Assembly (NCBI GenBank): GCA_036927565.1
Contig: JAYESD010000002.1
Coordinates: forward strand, 139,259,167-139,323,166
DNA length: 64,000 nucleotides
Direction of reading: 5' to 3'
Origin: Tuctoria greenei
Taxonomy: Eukaryota; Streptophyta; Magnoliopsida; Poales; Poaceae
The position numbers were made by a program, and so were the translations under genes. Below the pieces are notes generated by a model. It was not told where the DNA came from, made no database searches, and was given only the letters and a program-made list of their open reading frames with translations. This document shows, piece after piece, positions 10,630 through 20,949 of the stretch; position 1 is the stretch's first letter, and each line of letters begins with the position of its first letter.

Positions 10630-11038
10630 ACTTAACTTACGTCAGCTATGGCCTTGCCGACGTAAGTTAGCCCAGTTTAACTTACGTCGGTCAGACCATA
10701 CCGACGTAAATGAAACGACTTAACTTACGTCGGTATGGAACAAACCGACGTAAGTTAGACCACTTAACTTACATCGGCCCTCTATGGCCGATGTAAGTAC
10801 TCCGGCCCAGTCCGCGGCCCATCCCAGCACGTGACTTACGTCAGTTGCTACAAACCGATGTAATTAAGGTAACTTACGTTGGCGATCGATGTAAGTTACC
10901 TTAATTACGTCCAAACCGCTACGTCGGCCGGTCACCGATGTAATTAAGGAAAAACCAACGTAATTACGTAACTTACGTCGGTTTAGGCCTTAATTACGTC
11001 AGTCGCGGCCGATGTAATTGATCGATATTTCTGTAGTG
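10630..11038 (+). repeat. CACTA right subterminal repeat array
   Basis: About nine paired units of the form ACTTACGTCGG, 6-14 bases, CCGACGTAAGT, with variants ACATCGG, ACGTCAG and CGATGTAA. It ends at the right terminal repeat (CTGTAGTG, 11031-11038) and is denser than the left array. Confidence 0.87.
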
Positions 11039-11830
11039 GGAGGGAAGTATTGAGCGTCCAAGCAAGAGCTTGGGGGGGAGCGGGGAGGTGGGTTGTCAAT
11101 GTGGAGTGTGCGCTGTCACGATCGCACCGAAGCCACTTGAGTGCCTTCTGGCGTGCGCTTTACATTCTGTTACATCCGATGGGGCGGACGTCCTAGGTAT
11201 ACGGTGGGCATGCATGCGCCCCAGTACGGTTCGCCCTAGTGACAAGACAGAAGGACGCAATAACGACAGCCTCGAGGTGGCGGCTTCATCAAGTGTTCCA
11301 GCTGAAGTGAGATGGGATAGGAGCCCTTGTAACCACGGCCCCACTTTTTATGAGTAATGAAAGGGGACTGATAGAGGGGAATATAAAACGGAATCAAATA
11401 TTATCTGGAGGGTTGGATCTCAATTGTAAGAAAAATGACCCCCATTCTCAACAAAGAACGACGAGAAACCCATAATGGACGTAGTTCATCACGCTTGAAC
11501 CTGTATAATTCCATAATCTCCTTAGCGAGGAACTGTGGAGACGAAATGCGCGATACATTCAGTACAAGTCGATGATCAAAATACTGACAGTTAGCATGCC
11601 AAGTAGGGGACTGCTGCGTGTTTCCACTCTCCGCCTTCCCAATGGCTCGACCACGTTCATCTTTTTGCTCGGCATGAGAATCTTCTCCGATGACTTCGAG
11701 TTCGTCTCTATCGTAGGCGATAAGATAGTGTTCGGCCTCAACCTCACGCACCAGGCCTTCTGTTTTGGTCGCTTGGATTTCTTCACTAGTAAGTTGGGCA
11801 TCCTCCGAGTCTCCAACGGGGGACCCAACG
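11039..11830. other. Unassigned sequence, possible retroelement leader
   Basis: It joins the CACTA element to CRM-2. A minus-strand frame at 11401-11751 gives an unrecognised 116-residue protein rich in Glu and Arg (VEAEHYLIAYDRDELEVIGE). A G-run (GCTTGGGGGGGAGCGGGGAG, near 11070) looks like a polypurine tract. It may belong to the Tat-like host that resumes at 19320, but I see no direct proof. Confidence 0.35.
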
Positions 11831-12692
11831 TGATGAGTAGTTTAGGTCCGATCTTCTGAAAGGTAAGTTGATTTGGATGGAGAACTCGACGTTAATGATC
11901 CGCGGCACTCGAGCAATTCGAGTACCCATGCATTCACTACACCACTGCTCCGTTGGTTATCAAACATGCTACACACGCTTGACCTCGCCAGAAGGCTAAT
12001 ACCTGCAAGTGCAACCAAAAACACAAGGAAGAACGTATAAGACACGATCTGAAATCGAGAAGTTGGGGTCTCACAAACCGTAGAACGGTGAAATTGTTAA
12101 TATAAGCAAAACCCACCGAATATGACCGGCGGCTGCAGTATTTAAAGGCTAGGGTTTGGCCGGAACACGCTTAGACGTGTCCCTAATGGACTCATATGGG
12201 ATACAAGGTCCAAAGGCCCGATTCGGTGGTGCACCACCGGACAGAAATCTGGACTCGATTTGTTTCGAAGATTCCCAATGACTGCGGAGGAATTTTGAGG
12301 TTGGACCAGAACCATTGGAAAGTTTATCTTCTCATCTTTCTGTGCATATGTTTAACGTCAAAAACGGAGTCTGTATGCATCCTGGGCGTCCGTTTTAAGG
12401 TGGACTGCTCCTGGACTCCGAGTTGAACTCAAGTCCGAGTCGTAAACTGATTCCATCAACTTGTGGACATCCCAACAGGTTCTCCATGTTCCCAAGGCCT
12501 CTTCCCTTTACTTTTTGATCTTCTCCATTGTTCCTAATAACAATTAAATCATCACATAGCAATCTATTCTCAAACTCACATGCAAACGAAGTTAGGAACA
12601 AGTTCACCTGCCGATTTATTAACCCCGCTCGTGCTCTTGTGATTGGTCCTTGCAGTTCAATGTGCGTCTCCGCTGTTTTGATGTACTCATCA
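11831..12692 (-). repeat. CRM-2 3' LTR
   Basis: On the plus strand it runs from TGATGAGTAG to GTACTCATCA. It contains the coding tail with SRSSPP, as in CRM-1. Target duplication CAACG precedes it at 11826-11830. Confidence 0.92.
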
Positions 12693-13821
12693 TCCTCCCC
12701 CTCTTGAATTGGAAACGTCCTCGACTAAAGTTCATCTTCTTCTCCCAAGTTCGGTCGCAAATCTGAAATGTTAAATGTGGGACTAACCTCAAAATCGGGA
12801 GGCAACTCAAGCTTATATGCATTATCATTAATCTTTTCAACAATCTTAAACGGACTAACAGCTCGTGGCATAAGTTTAGATTTTCTCAAGTAAGGGAATC
12901 ACTCTTTTCTGAAATGTAACCACACCAAATCACCCAGTTCAAGTTTTACTTCTTTTCTACCTTTACTACTTGCAATCCTATACTTCTCATGCATCTTAAG
13001 AATGAATTCAGATCGCTGTGTAGCATCCAAATGTATAGTTTCATAAGGACGCAAAGGTAGTAAATTAATAGGAGCACGGGGATTAAAACCATACACTACC
13101 TGGAATGGACTTACCTTCGTCGTGGAGTGAACGGATCTGTTGTAAGCAAATTATATATGTGGTAAGCACTCCTCTCACAACTTCAAATTTGTTTTCAAGA
13201 CAGCCCGCAACATAGTGGATAAAGTACGATTAACTACCTTGGTTTGTCCATCCGTTTGTGGGTGACATGTAGTTGAACACAGCAACTTGGTTCCCAATTT
13301 ATACCACAAAGTTCTCCAAAAATGACTTAAAAATTCTGCATCACGACCAACAATAACGGTATTTGACACACTATGTAAATGAACAATATCCATCATAAAT
13401 AAATCAGCAATGTGTGAGGCATTATCATTCTTATGACAAGGGATAAAGTGTGCCATTTTGGGGAAACGGTCAACAACTACAAAAATACTATCCTTCCCCT
13501 CTTAGTCCTAGGCAATCCCAAAACAAAGTCCATAGAAATATCCTCCCATGGTACACTAGGAACAGGAAGAGGCATATAAAGACCATGTGGGTTTAGGCGA
13601 GACTTAGCTTTATTGCAAATAGTGCATCGTGACACGTAGCGCTCGACATCACGCCTCATCTTTGGCCAAAAGATGTGTGTGCACAGCACGTCTTCAGTTT
13701 TCTTCAGTCCAAAATGTCCCATCAAACCTCCTCCATGTGCTTCCTGCGAAAGTAGTAGACAAACAGAGCTAGCTGGAATGCATACCTTGTTAGCACAATA
13801 GAGGAGACCCTCTCGCAACAC
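12395..13821 (-). pseudogene. CRM-2 integrase and LTR-encoded C-terminus (broken)
   Basis: Pieces on the minus strand: zinc region EAHGGGLMGHFGLKKTEDVL and CTICNKAKSRLNPHG (13821-13477), core SMDFVLGLPRTKRG and MAHFIPCHKND, then DGQTKVVNRT where the catalytic Glu is now Lys. The second catalytic Asp is also lost: VGRDAEF instead of SDRDxKF (near 13340). A linker piece at 13096-12899 and the C-terminus at 12843-12395 enter the 3' LTR and include LIVIRNNGEDQ. Shifts near 13470, 13170 and 12890 break the frame. Confidence 0.86.
12693..12706 (-). other. CRM-2 polypurine tract
   Basis: The complement of TCCTCCCCCTCTTG, next to the 3' LTR, matching CRM-1 at 7074-7086. Confidence 0.75.
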
Positions 13822-14790
13822 ATATTTATTACAAGTTCTTCCTTCTCTAAATTTTCAAAAGCATCTTTGAAGTCCAAATCAGTATGATATAAAGCTTTTA
13901 TTATTTCCAAACCAAAGATTTTATGATCAAGTTGGGACAGCATGGTATAACGTCTAGATAATGCATCGGCAATGACATTTTCCTTCCCTTTCTTATGCTT
14001 AATGATGTATGGAAACAAATCTATGAACTCAATCCATTTAGCATGTCGTTTATTCAGATTGGTTTGACACTTAAGATACTTCAATGATTCATGATCGGAA
14101 TGTATGACAAACTCCATAGACCAAAGATAATGTTGCCAGGTTTGTAATACTCGCACTAAGGCATACAATTCTTTATCATAAGTAGAATAATTCAGAGAAG
14201 GACCATGAAGTTTTTCACTAAATAAAGCAACGGGTTTACCTTTTCGTAAGATAATGCATCCAATACCAATGCCGCTTCCATCGCATTTTAGCTCAAAGGT
14301 CTTGTCAAAATCAGGAAGTTGTAGCAATAGTGCTTGTGTAAGCTTCAATTTTGGAGCATCAAAAGCTTGCTGCTGCTATTCGCCCCATTGAAATGGCACT
14401 CCCTTCTTCGTTAGCTCATGTAGAGGTGCTGCAATGGTGCTGAAATCCCACACAAAACGGCGATAAAAACCTACAAGACCAAGAAAACTACGAACCTGCG
14501 TCACGGTTGTTGGGGCTGGCCACCTACTGATCGCTTCAATTTTTGCCTCATCCATCTCAATTCCCCCCCCCCCCCCCCCCCGAGGAAACGACATAGCCAG
14601 GAAACGAGACTCGATTGGTGCAAAAGACGCACTTTTCGAGGTTACCAAACAAACGTGCATCTCTTAAAACAGTAAAAACAACATGTAAATGATCAAGGTG
14701 TTCATCATATGACTTGCTGTAAATGAGGATATCATCGAAGTAAACCACCAAAAATTGTCCAATGAAAACACGTAAAACCTTGTTTATTAA
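13722..14790 (-). pseudogene. CRM-2 RT (C-terminal half) and RNase H (broken)
   Basis: The catalytic VVYFDDILIYSKSYDEH (about 14750-14700) and the thumb region EAISRWPAPTTVTQVRSF and ELTKKGVPFQW, then RNase H FELKCDGSGIGIG, FSEKLHGPSLNYSTYDKELYALV and WSMEFVIHSDHESLKYLK, with HKKGKENVIADALSRR closing the domain. A run of 19 C (14563-14581, G on the coding strand) sits where CRM-1 has a Ser-Ser-Gln-Gly turn. It adds a poly-Gly stretch and shifts the frame. Confidence 0.86.
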
Positions 14791-15984
14791 TCACGTAAAG
14801 GTGCTGGGTGTATTAGTTAAACCAAAAGGCATGACTAACCACTCATAAAGTCCAAACTTTGTTTTAAATGCAGTTTTCCATTCATCTCCTAGTGCCATTC
14901 TAATTTGGTGGTAACCACTACGCAAGTCAACTTTTGTGAAGATGATAGCACCACTCAGTTCATCAAACATGTCATCTAAGCGAGGAATAGGATAACGATA
15001 TTGAATGGTGATGTTATTAATGGCTTGACAATCAACACACATGCGCCAACTACCATCTTTCTTAGGAACCAAAAGAACAGGAACGGAACAAGGGCTAAGG
15101 CTTTCACGAATGTACCCGCGGTCCAAAAGATCTTGGACTTGTCGCTGAATTTCCTTAGTTTCCTCTAGATTCACCCTGTATGCTGCATGATTTGGTAAGC
15201 TTGGTCCTGGAATCGAATCGATCTTGCGTTCAATGCCTCTCATGGGTGGTGAACCAGGGGGTATCTCGGAGGGAAACACATCCTCAAACTCCTGCAAAAG
15301 TTTAGCAACAACAAGGGGCAATGCAATAGACAATTCATCAAGTGAAAACATAGCTTGTTTGCATACTAAAGAATAGCACATCCCCTTAGCATCGAATAAA
15401 TCAGCAAGGTCAGATTTAGTTGCGAGCAACGATGGTGATTTTAACTTAATGAGTTGCTGTTTTTCAGATTCTAGTTTTGTTGCTTTGCCATCACAAATTT
15501 TACTCTTCTCAAAATTCACAATTTCAGCAGGAGTCATGGGGAGCAAAGTGATTTTATTTCCTTTATGCATGAGAGTATATTTATTAGTTTTACCATGATT
15601 AATAGCATCTGTATCAAATTCCCAAGGACGACCCAATAAAAGAGAACAAGCATCCATAGGCACGACATCAAAATCAGCAAAATCATGGTAAGAACCAATT
15701 GAAAAATGTATTCTCGCTGTTTGTGTAACCCGAAACTTACCACTGTTGTTGAACCATTGAATGTGGTATGGATGAGGGTGTGCTCTTGTTGTCAAACCAA
15801 GTTTCTCGACGACATCCGTGTTTACCAAGTTATTGCAGCTACCTCCATCAATTATAGTGTGTACACGGCAGTCCTTGACGACGAGAAACATGTGGAAGAG
15901 GTTGTTCCATTGTAGCTTGTCGTCAGCCTCCACTTTGGAGCTCAAGGCACGCTGGACAATGATGCTCCTATAGTTCTCCGTCAC
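14791..15984 (-). pseudogene. CRM-2 protease and RT N-terminal half (open frame)
   Basis: The longest intact frame of the CRM pair, 397 codons. Protease: VHTIIDGGSCNNLVNTD with LLLGRPWEFD. Linker: KSKICDGKATKLES. RT: GYIRESLSPCSVPVLLVPKK, DGSWRMCVDCQAINNIT, FTKVDLRSGYHQIRM and LVMPFGLTNTPSTFT. The frame ends at a TGA where CRM-1 has CGA (Arg), a C-to-T change. It would be part of one gag-pol polyprotein, so the ATG at its start is internal. Confidence 0.88.
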
Positions 15985-16099
15985 CGCTGTACAAGTACCT
16001 CTTCTTCTGTGTGTTCGTCATTTGGATCTGTAAAGTCAGTAGCAAGAGAATATTCATATTCAACATCCGAAGTACTATCCTACCCACCATTGTCGCGTG

Positions 16100-17198
16100 C
16101 TATACATGCTCGTTTGCTCGGGCAATCTCTCATAATATGACCAAGTCCTTGGCAGCAGTGACACTTAATGTCGGAAGTACGACTCATAGAAGGAGTGGAC
16201 GATGAAGGCTTGAATTATGTCGCCTTGCTGCCCTCCGGCATGCGAGAAGGTGGAGCATTAGGTGTAGTTCATTGGCCGCCACTGGATGGTGTAGTTCCTG
16301 CACGGGGGCTCGAAGATGGTGCTGTTTTGGATGGTGTAGACGTCGAACGCGGCGTGAAGTTGCTCCTCGTGCGTTGTTGCTATTGTTGTCGGCCCTGCAA
16401 TTCTTTTTCTGCCAACATAGCACGCTGAAACAATCTGTTAATAGTATCATATTCCTTGTAATCAACAATTTCCTGAATTTCACGCCTCAACCCTCCATAA
16501 AAACGAGCTATTTTATCATCCATGTCCTCTACTTCCCCACAACGCAGCATACCCTTTTGTAACTCTTGATAATACTCCTCTACGCACAGTTACCTTGGTC
16601 TAAGCACTGCAATTTTTTGCGAAGGTCCTGCTGAAAAGATGGAGGAACAAATCCAACACACATAGCTTCCTTTAACCTATCCTGTGTTGGAGGATCGGTT
16701 CTAGTTTTAACAAGTTCATTCCACCATATGATAGCAAAGTCCTTAAACTCACCAGTGGCTTGACGAACTCTATGTTGTTCAGGAACAATATGGGCATTGC
16801 TCTACTGTCATCTCCCAATCAAGATAAGCCTCGACATCATAAGCACCAGAAAAAGAGGGTATAGTAAATTTCAGTTTAGCAAAAGGATCATCACGAAGAC
16901 GATTATAATTGTTATGATGATTATTACCTCCCATACCTCGACGATAAAGTGGTATTCTTGGCTGATTGTTGTGATCTTCCATATCATCATAAGCCTTGTC
17001 TTCATGTCTACCAGCGAGAGGCAACCGAGCCTCAAAAGTATTCATCCGAAGACCAAGGTCGCCAAGTTGGCGAGTCAAGTTCTCTAATGACTCCCACGTT
17101 GTTGCGTTGTATTTGGCGAACATATCTGTCATGGTCTTCATCATATCACGTAACTCAGCATGTTGAACACATTCGTCATCATTGTCTTCTTCTGCCAT
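16100..17198 (-). pseudogene. CRM-2 gag (broken)
   Basis: Start is ATG at 17198 (MAEEDNDDECVQHAEL). The open part runs to 16779 with LTRQLGDLGLRMNTFEARL, FTIPSFSGAYDVEAYLD and WEMTVEQ, then a frame break. Later pieces in other frames give REIQEIVDYKEYD-like and AERALQ-like text and the zinc knuckle CHCCQGLGHIMRDC (plus positions about 16128-16170), which is intact here. Confidence 0.83.
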
Positions 17199-18436
17199 TT
17201 TTAGTAGGAAACAAATGACAAAAAAATATGCTATCCATATCAACTACAGTGACAATGTGAAAGGTGTAAGAAAACAATCTCTCTCGCTCAAGCATCTTAC
17301 CACGCTCTTACAAGTGTTCTTACCGACACAGCAGGTGGTGTGGATGGTAAGATGAACCAATGAAGCGTGGGGTGATTGCAAAGGTACCTGTTATGCTCAA
17401 GAGAAAGGTGGAGCTTGGATGGCTCAATATGGTGGCTAATAAGCAGAAAATCGTTAAAAGGTAAACAAAGTTGAATAAGTATTCAATGTAGGAAATTGTT
17501 GCTGGTCAACCAGGTGCTCTAGGGCCTAGCACAACACAAGGAAGTAACAAGGCAAAAGGAAGACAGAATGATATAACCAACAATCACAACACAAGTAGTA
17601 TAGGACAACTGCTTTAATATGCGTGTTCTTCACTATTTTCTTTCTTTTTTGTAATATTTTTTGATATTTTTGTTTACTCAGGAGCACAAAAATATGAAGC
17701 ACGCAAATTTGCAGCTCAATTGAATGTATTATGCGGCCTATAGAAAATCCAGAATATTCTTTAAAATTCGTGTTGAAACTTTGGAGGCTGGATAACCTAT
17801 CTTCTGAGGGGAATTTGGGCAATCTAATTTTTGTCGAACGTGGCAAAGCGGCGGAAAACCATATGCGAAATTTCGCGTAGATCAATTTGAAAAAAAAAAA
17901 TTGCCCAATTTTGACTTCGTATGCGAAGTTATGGCTGTTTTAAGGTAGGCTGTCCGAGTTACATTTTTTTTTTGGATGTTGATTCCAACTCGGTTTGAGA
18001 ACAGAACTCGCAATCGGATATGAAAATGATCAGTAATTTGCACACCAACTAATGGGGTGGTGTGTGATGGTTCAAGGATGATTGGCACAAAGGTTTGTCA
18101 CCTAATCTAGGGCTGGCGATGCGGGAGTTCTCGCAAGGCGGCTAGCTTGGGCAAACCGAAGAACGTGGTGGATCGGTTTGGTGTTTAGGGATTGTGGAGT
18201 AGGTATCGAACAGCAATAAAACAATGACTAAACATGATAACTAGGACCCAAAACACAAAGCCAAACCAGCAACAAGACTCGACCACACGAATGCAAACTG
18301 AAAAACAAAACTGCGGGCACTATAGTCTAGGAAGCAGTAAAAATGATTTATTTTTTGTGGCTTTTCCGTGTACTCTAGGTATGAAACAAAACCAAACTAA
18401 TGGAAGGAAAACAAAGATACCTCACAAGCAAAATGG
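17199..18436 (-). other. CRM-2 untranslated leader
   Basis: Homologous to 1284-2520 of CRM-1 over its length, with no credible coding. Confidence 0.7.
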
Positions 18437-18451
18437 AAATATGATACCAAT
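18437..18451 (-). other. CRM-2 primer-binding site (degenerate)
   Basis: On the minus strand TTGGTATCATATTTCC follows the 5' LTR. TGGTATC matches the initiator-Met type. Confidence 0.6.
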
Positions 18452-19314
18452 AGATGAGTAGGTTGGGCCCGATCTTCCGAAAGGTAAGTCGATTGGGGTG
18501 GATAACTCGACGTTGATGATCCGCGGCACTCGAGCAATTCGAGTACTCCTGCAAACACTACACCACTGCTCCGTTGGTTATCAACCGTGATTCACATGCT
18601 TGACCTCACCAAGAAGGCTAATCACTGCAAGTGCAGCCGAGAAGACAAGCAAAAACGTAGAAGACACGATCTGAAATCGAGAAGTTGGGGTCTCACAAAC
18701 CGTAGAACGGCAAAGTTGTTAATCTAAGCAAAACCCACCAAATATCGCCGGCGGCTGCAGTATTTAAAGGCTAGGGTTCGGCAAAAACACTCTTAGACGC
18801 GTCCCTAATGGACTCATACGGGATACAAGGCCCAAAGGCCCGATTCGGTGGCGCAGCACCGGACAGAAATCTGGACTTGACTTGTTTTGAAGATTCCCAA
18901 TGACTCTGGAGGAATTTTGAGGTGGGACCAAAGCCATTGGAAATTTTATCTTCTCTTATTTCTGTGCATAGGCGGAACATTGTAAACAGAGTCCGCATGC
19001 GTCCTGGGCATTCATTTTAAGGTGGACTGCTCCTGGATTCCGAGTTGAACTCAAGTCCGAGTTGTAAACTGATTCCATCAACTTGTGGACGTCCCAACAG
19101 GTTCTCCATGTTCCCAAGGCCCCTTCCCTTCACTTGTTTATCTTCTCCATTGTTCCTAATAACAATTAAATCTTCACATAGCAATCTATTCTCAAACTCA
19201 CATGGAAAGGAAGTTAGGAATAAATTCACCTGCTGATTTATTAACCGTGCTAGTGCACTTGTGATTGGTCCTTGCAGTTTAGTTTGCGTCTCCACTGTTG
19301 TGATGTCCTCATCA
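18452..19314 (-). repeat. CRM-2 5' LTR
   Basis: 863 bp. On the plus strand it starts AGATGAGTAG (first base changed from T) and ends GTCCTCATCA. Target duplication CAACG follows at 19315-19319. Confidence 0.9.
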
Positions 19315-19319
19315 CAACG

Positions 19320-19639
19320 CTTCATCTAGGGCATGTGGAAAGCTCACTCGCCCAGGCCCAGGTTTCTTTAACCACCGGTCGGAGCAAAAGTTGTGGCCGG
19401 AGCGGATCAAGTCCCACTGTAACCCACACGTCGTGCCACGCGACTCGACCCGAGAGGGCTGGATCATTGATCCCGTCGTGCCATTCAGTTAACGTGTGCG
19501 TTGGGCTATGGAGGCTGGAGGCCAGGCGATGAGCTCCAGAAGGCACGACAGACTCACCACCCAGGCCTCGGCTGCGCCAACCCTCTCTGGGCGGTTGCTA
19601 TGATGACAAGGAAGAAAGAAGCCTGAGCCCCGCCCTCCT
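19320..19639 (+). other. Tat-like element, sequence before gag
   Basis: GC-rich sequence between CRM-2 and the Tat-like gag, probably the leader or 5' part of gag. Frames are broken and no motif is seen. Confidence 0.4.
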
Positions 19640-20700
19640 GGGCTGAAGGTCTTTGGGAAACGGATATGTTGTGCACCTTTTCCGCAAAGGTTTCAGAAAA
19701 TACAATGGGGACAAAAACCCCTGCGTTTGGCTGGAGGACTATCGCCTCACTTGCAGAGCCGGTAGAGCAGACAATAATGATTTCAACATTAAATACCTTC
19801 CCATCTACCTAGCCAAATTTGCCCGTGCCTGGCTTGTGTATCTCTCACCCGATTGCATTCGGATTTGGGCCGAGTTGCAGTAGACGTTCATCGGGAACTT
19901 CTAGGGAACCTACATCCGCCCTGGCAACTCATTGGATCTCAAGGGCTTGCGGCAGATGCCAGACGAGACCCTTCTACAATACATTCAACGCTTCTCGAAG
20001 AAGTGCTACAGGATCCCCGTCATCATTGATGTTGATGTCATTGCATCCTTCCTCTCAGGGACGACTTGCGAGTCCCTTGTGCACAAGCTCGGCTATGTCA
20101 AGTCGAGGAGCATGAGGGAGCTCCTCGGCATAGCCATGAATCATGCCTCAGGAGAGGAGGCTTTAGGGCCATCTTTGACAAAGGGAAGTCGAGAAACCCC
20201 AACGCGAGAAGAAAGGAAGCGCCCCACAAGGGAGACAAGAAGAAGAGGGCAGGCACCAACAAGCACCAACACCCAATCGACAGCGGTTCGGACCTCATAG
20301 CAGCAGCCGAGCACTGCGAAGTCAATAGGTCAGTCGCGACATTGATGGACCATTTCAAGAAGCTCCTCGAGAAGCCCTGCACCAATCACGCCTACCCATT
20401 GAGACACGTCCTAAAGAATTGCGTCCTCCTGAAGTGCTTCGTCAGCAAGGAGTTGGGCGCCACGAGGGACAAAGGGAAGAAGCCCGCCAAGTCAAACCTT
20501 AAGATCGACGAGTCAGCCTTCCCCACACCGGAGGGCTATCTCATGATCTTCGGAGGGAGTCAGGCCTACGAGATCTGTTGTTGGCAAAAGTTGGCAACCC
20601 ATGAAGTCAACACCGTTGCACCTATCATCCCAACCTTCCTTCGATGGTCCAAGGCTTCGGTCACTTGACCTTTCGGACCACCCCAAATTTATGCCGCAGT
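19640..20700 (+). pseudogene. RIRE2/Tat-like gag (broken)
   Basis: Capsid-type gag of the Tat lineage. Recognisable text: DYRLTCRAGRADNNDFNIKY and WLVYLSPDCI, then GTYIRPGNSLDLKGLRQMPD, LLQYIQRFSKKCYRIP and ASFLSGTTCESLVHKLGY up to ASGEEA. A shift near 20160 continues in the frame with RAIFDKGKS, PCTNHAYPLRHVLKNC and AFPTPEGYLMIFGGSQAYE. The first stops (about 19880-19915) read LQ stop TFIGNF stop GTYIRPG; the second is a CAG (Gln) to TAG change by family comparison. No zinc knuckle is expected at this place in Tat gags. Confidence 0.85.
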
Positions 20701-20949
20701 ACGTGCTCTTCCCCCTTGTCATCAACCCAGTAGTAGGCCCGAAGCGTATGACCAAAAACTGAATGATAAGGGAAGCAGCCTCAACATCCTATATGTGGGG
20801 ACCCTCAACAACCTGGGGATACCATGTTCAAGCCTCCACCCGACACGAGCCCCATTTCATGGTGTCATCCAAGGCCAATAGGTGGTGCCGCTGGGAAAGA
20901 TCGACCTCCCTGTCGCATTTGGGGACAAGTCCAACTTTCACACGAATAC
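20701..20949 (+). pseudogene. Tat-like protease, N-terminal part
   Basis: Frame text LNDKGSSLNILYVGTLNNLG is the changed active site of the DGGSGLNILY type, with Asp lost to Asn-Asp-Lys. HPTRAPFHGVIQGQ, stop, VVPLGKIDLPVAFGDKSNF follows. The frame is cut inside the Thr-Glu-Thr codons by the solo LTR at 20950. Confidence 0.78.

Larger units (their letters stand above)
9228..11038 (+). mobile_element. Non-autonomous CACTA (En/Spm-type) DNA transposon
   Basis: An 1,811-bp element with terminal inverted repeats CACTACAGGAAACGCTATC at the left and the complement of CACTACAGAAATATCGATC at the right. Flanking triplets are AGA (9225-9227) and GGA (11039-11041), a 3-bp target duplication with one change. 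Both ends hold dense arrays of ACGTCGG in both orientations, the subterminal repeats to which En/Spm-type transposases bind. The interior has no transposase, only a C-rich segment and a possible two-exon transcript. It could be mobilised only by a transposase from elsewhere. The type is clear from termini; the family name is unknown. Confidence 0.88.
11831..19314 (-). mobile_element. CRM-2: complete CRM-like Ty3-gypsy retrotransposon
   Basis: A 7,484-bp sister of CRM-1 in the opposite orientation. LTRs are at 18452-19314 (5', 863 bp) and 11831-12692 (3', 862 bp), flanked by a perfect duplication CAACG (11826-11830, 19315-19319). Same order and motifs as CRM-1. It is better preserved: an open frame of 397 codons spans protease and RT N-terminus. 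The LTRs differ at roughly one base in seven over their first 170 bases by eye, so it is also old. CRM-1 and CRM-2 form an inverted pair 3.9 kb apart. Confidence 0.93.

Noticed and set aside
11070..11357. 95-codon ORF between CACTA and CRM-2 as a gene
   Set aside because: Overlapped by a similar minus-strand ORF, no recognised motif, and GC-rich composition favours chance frames.
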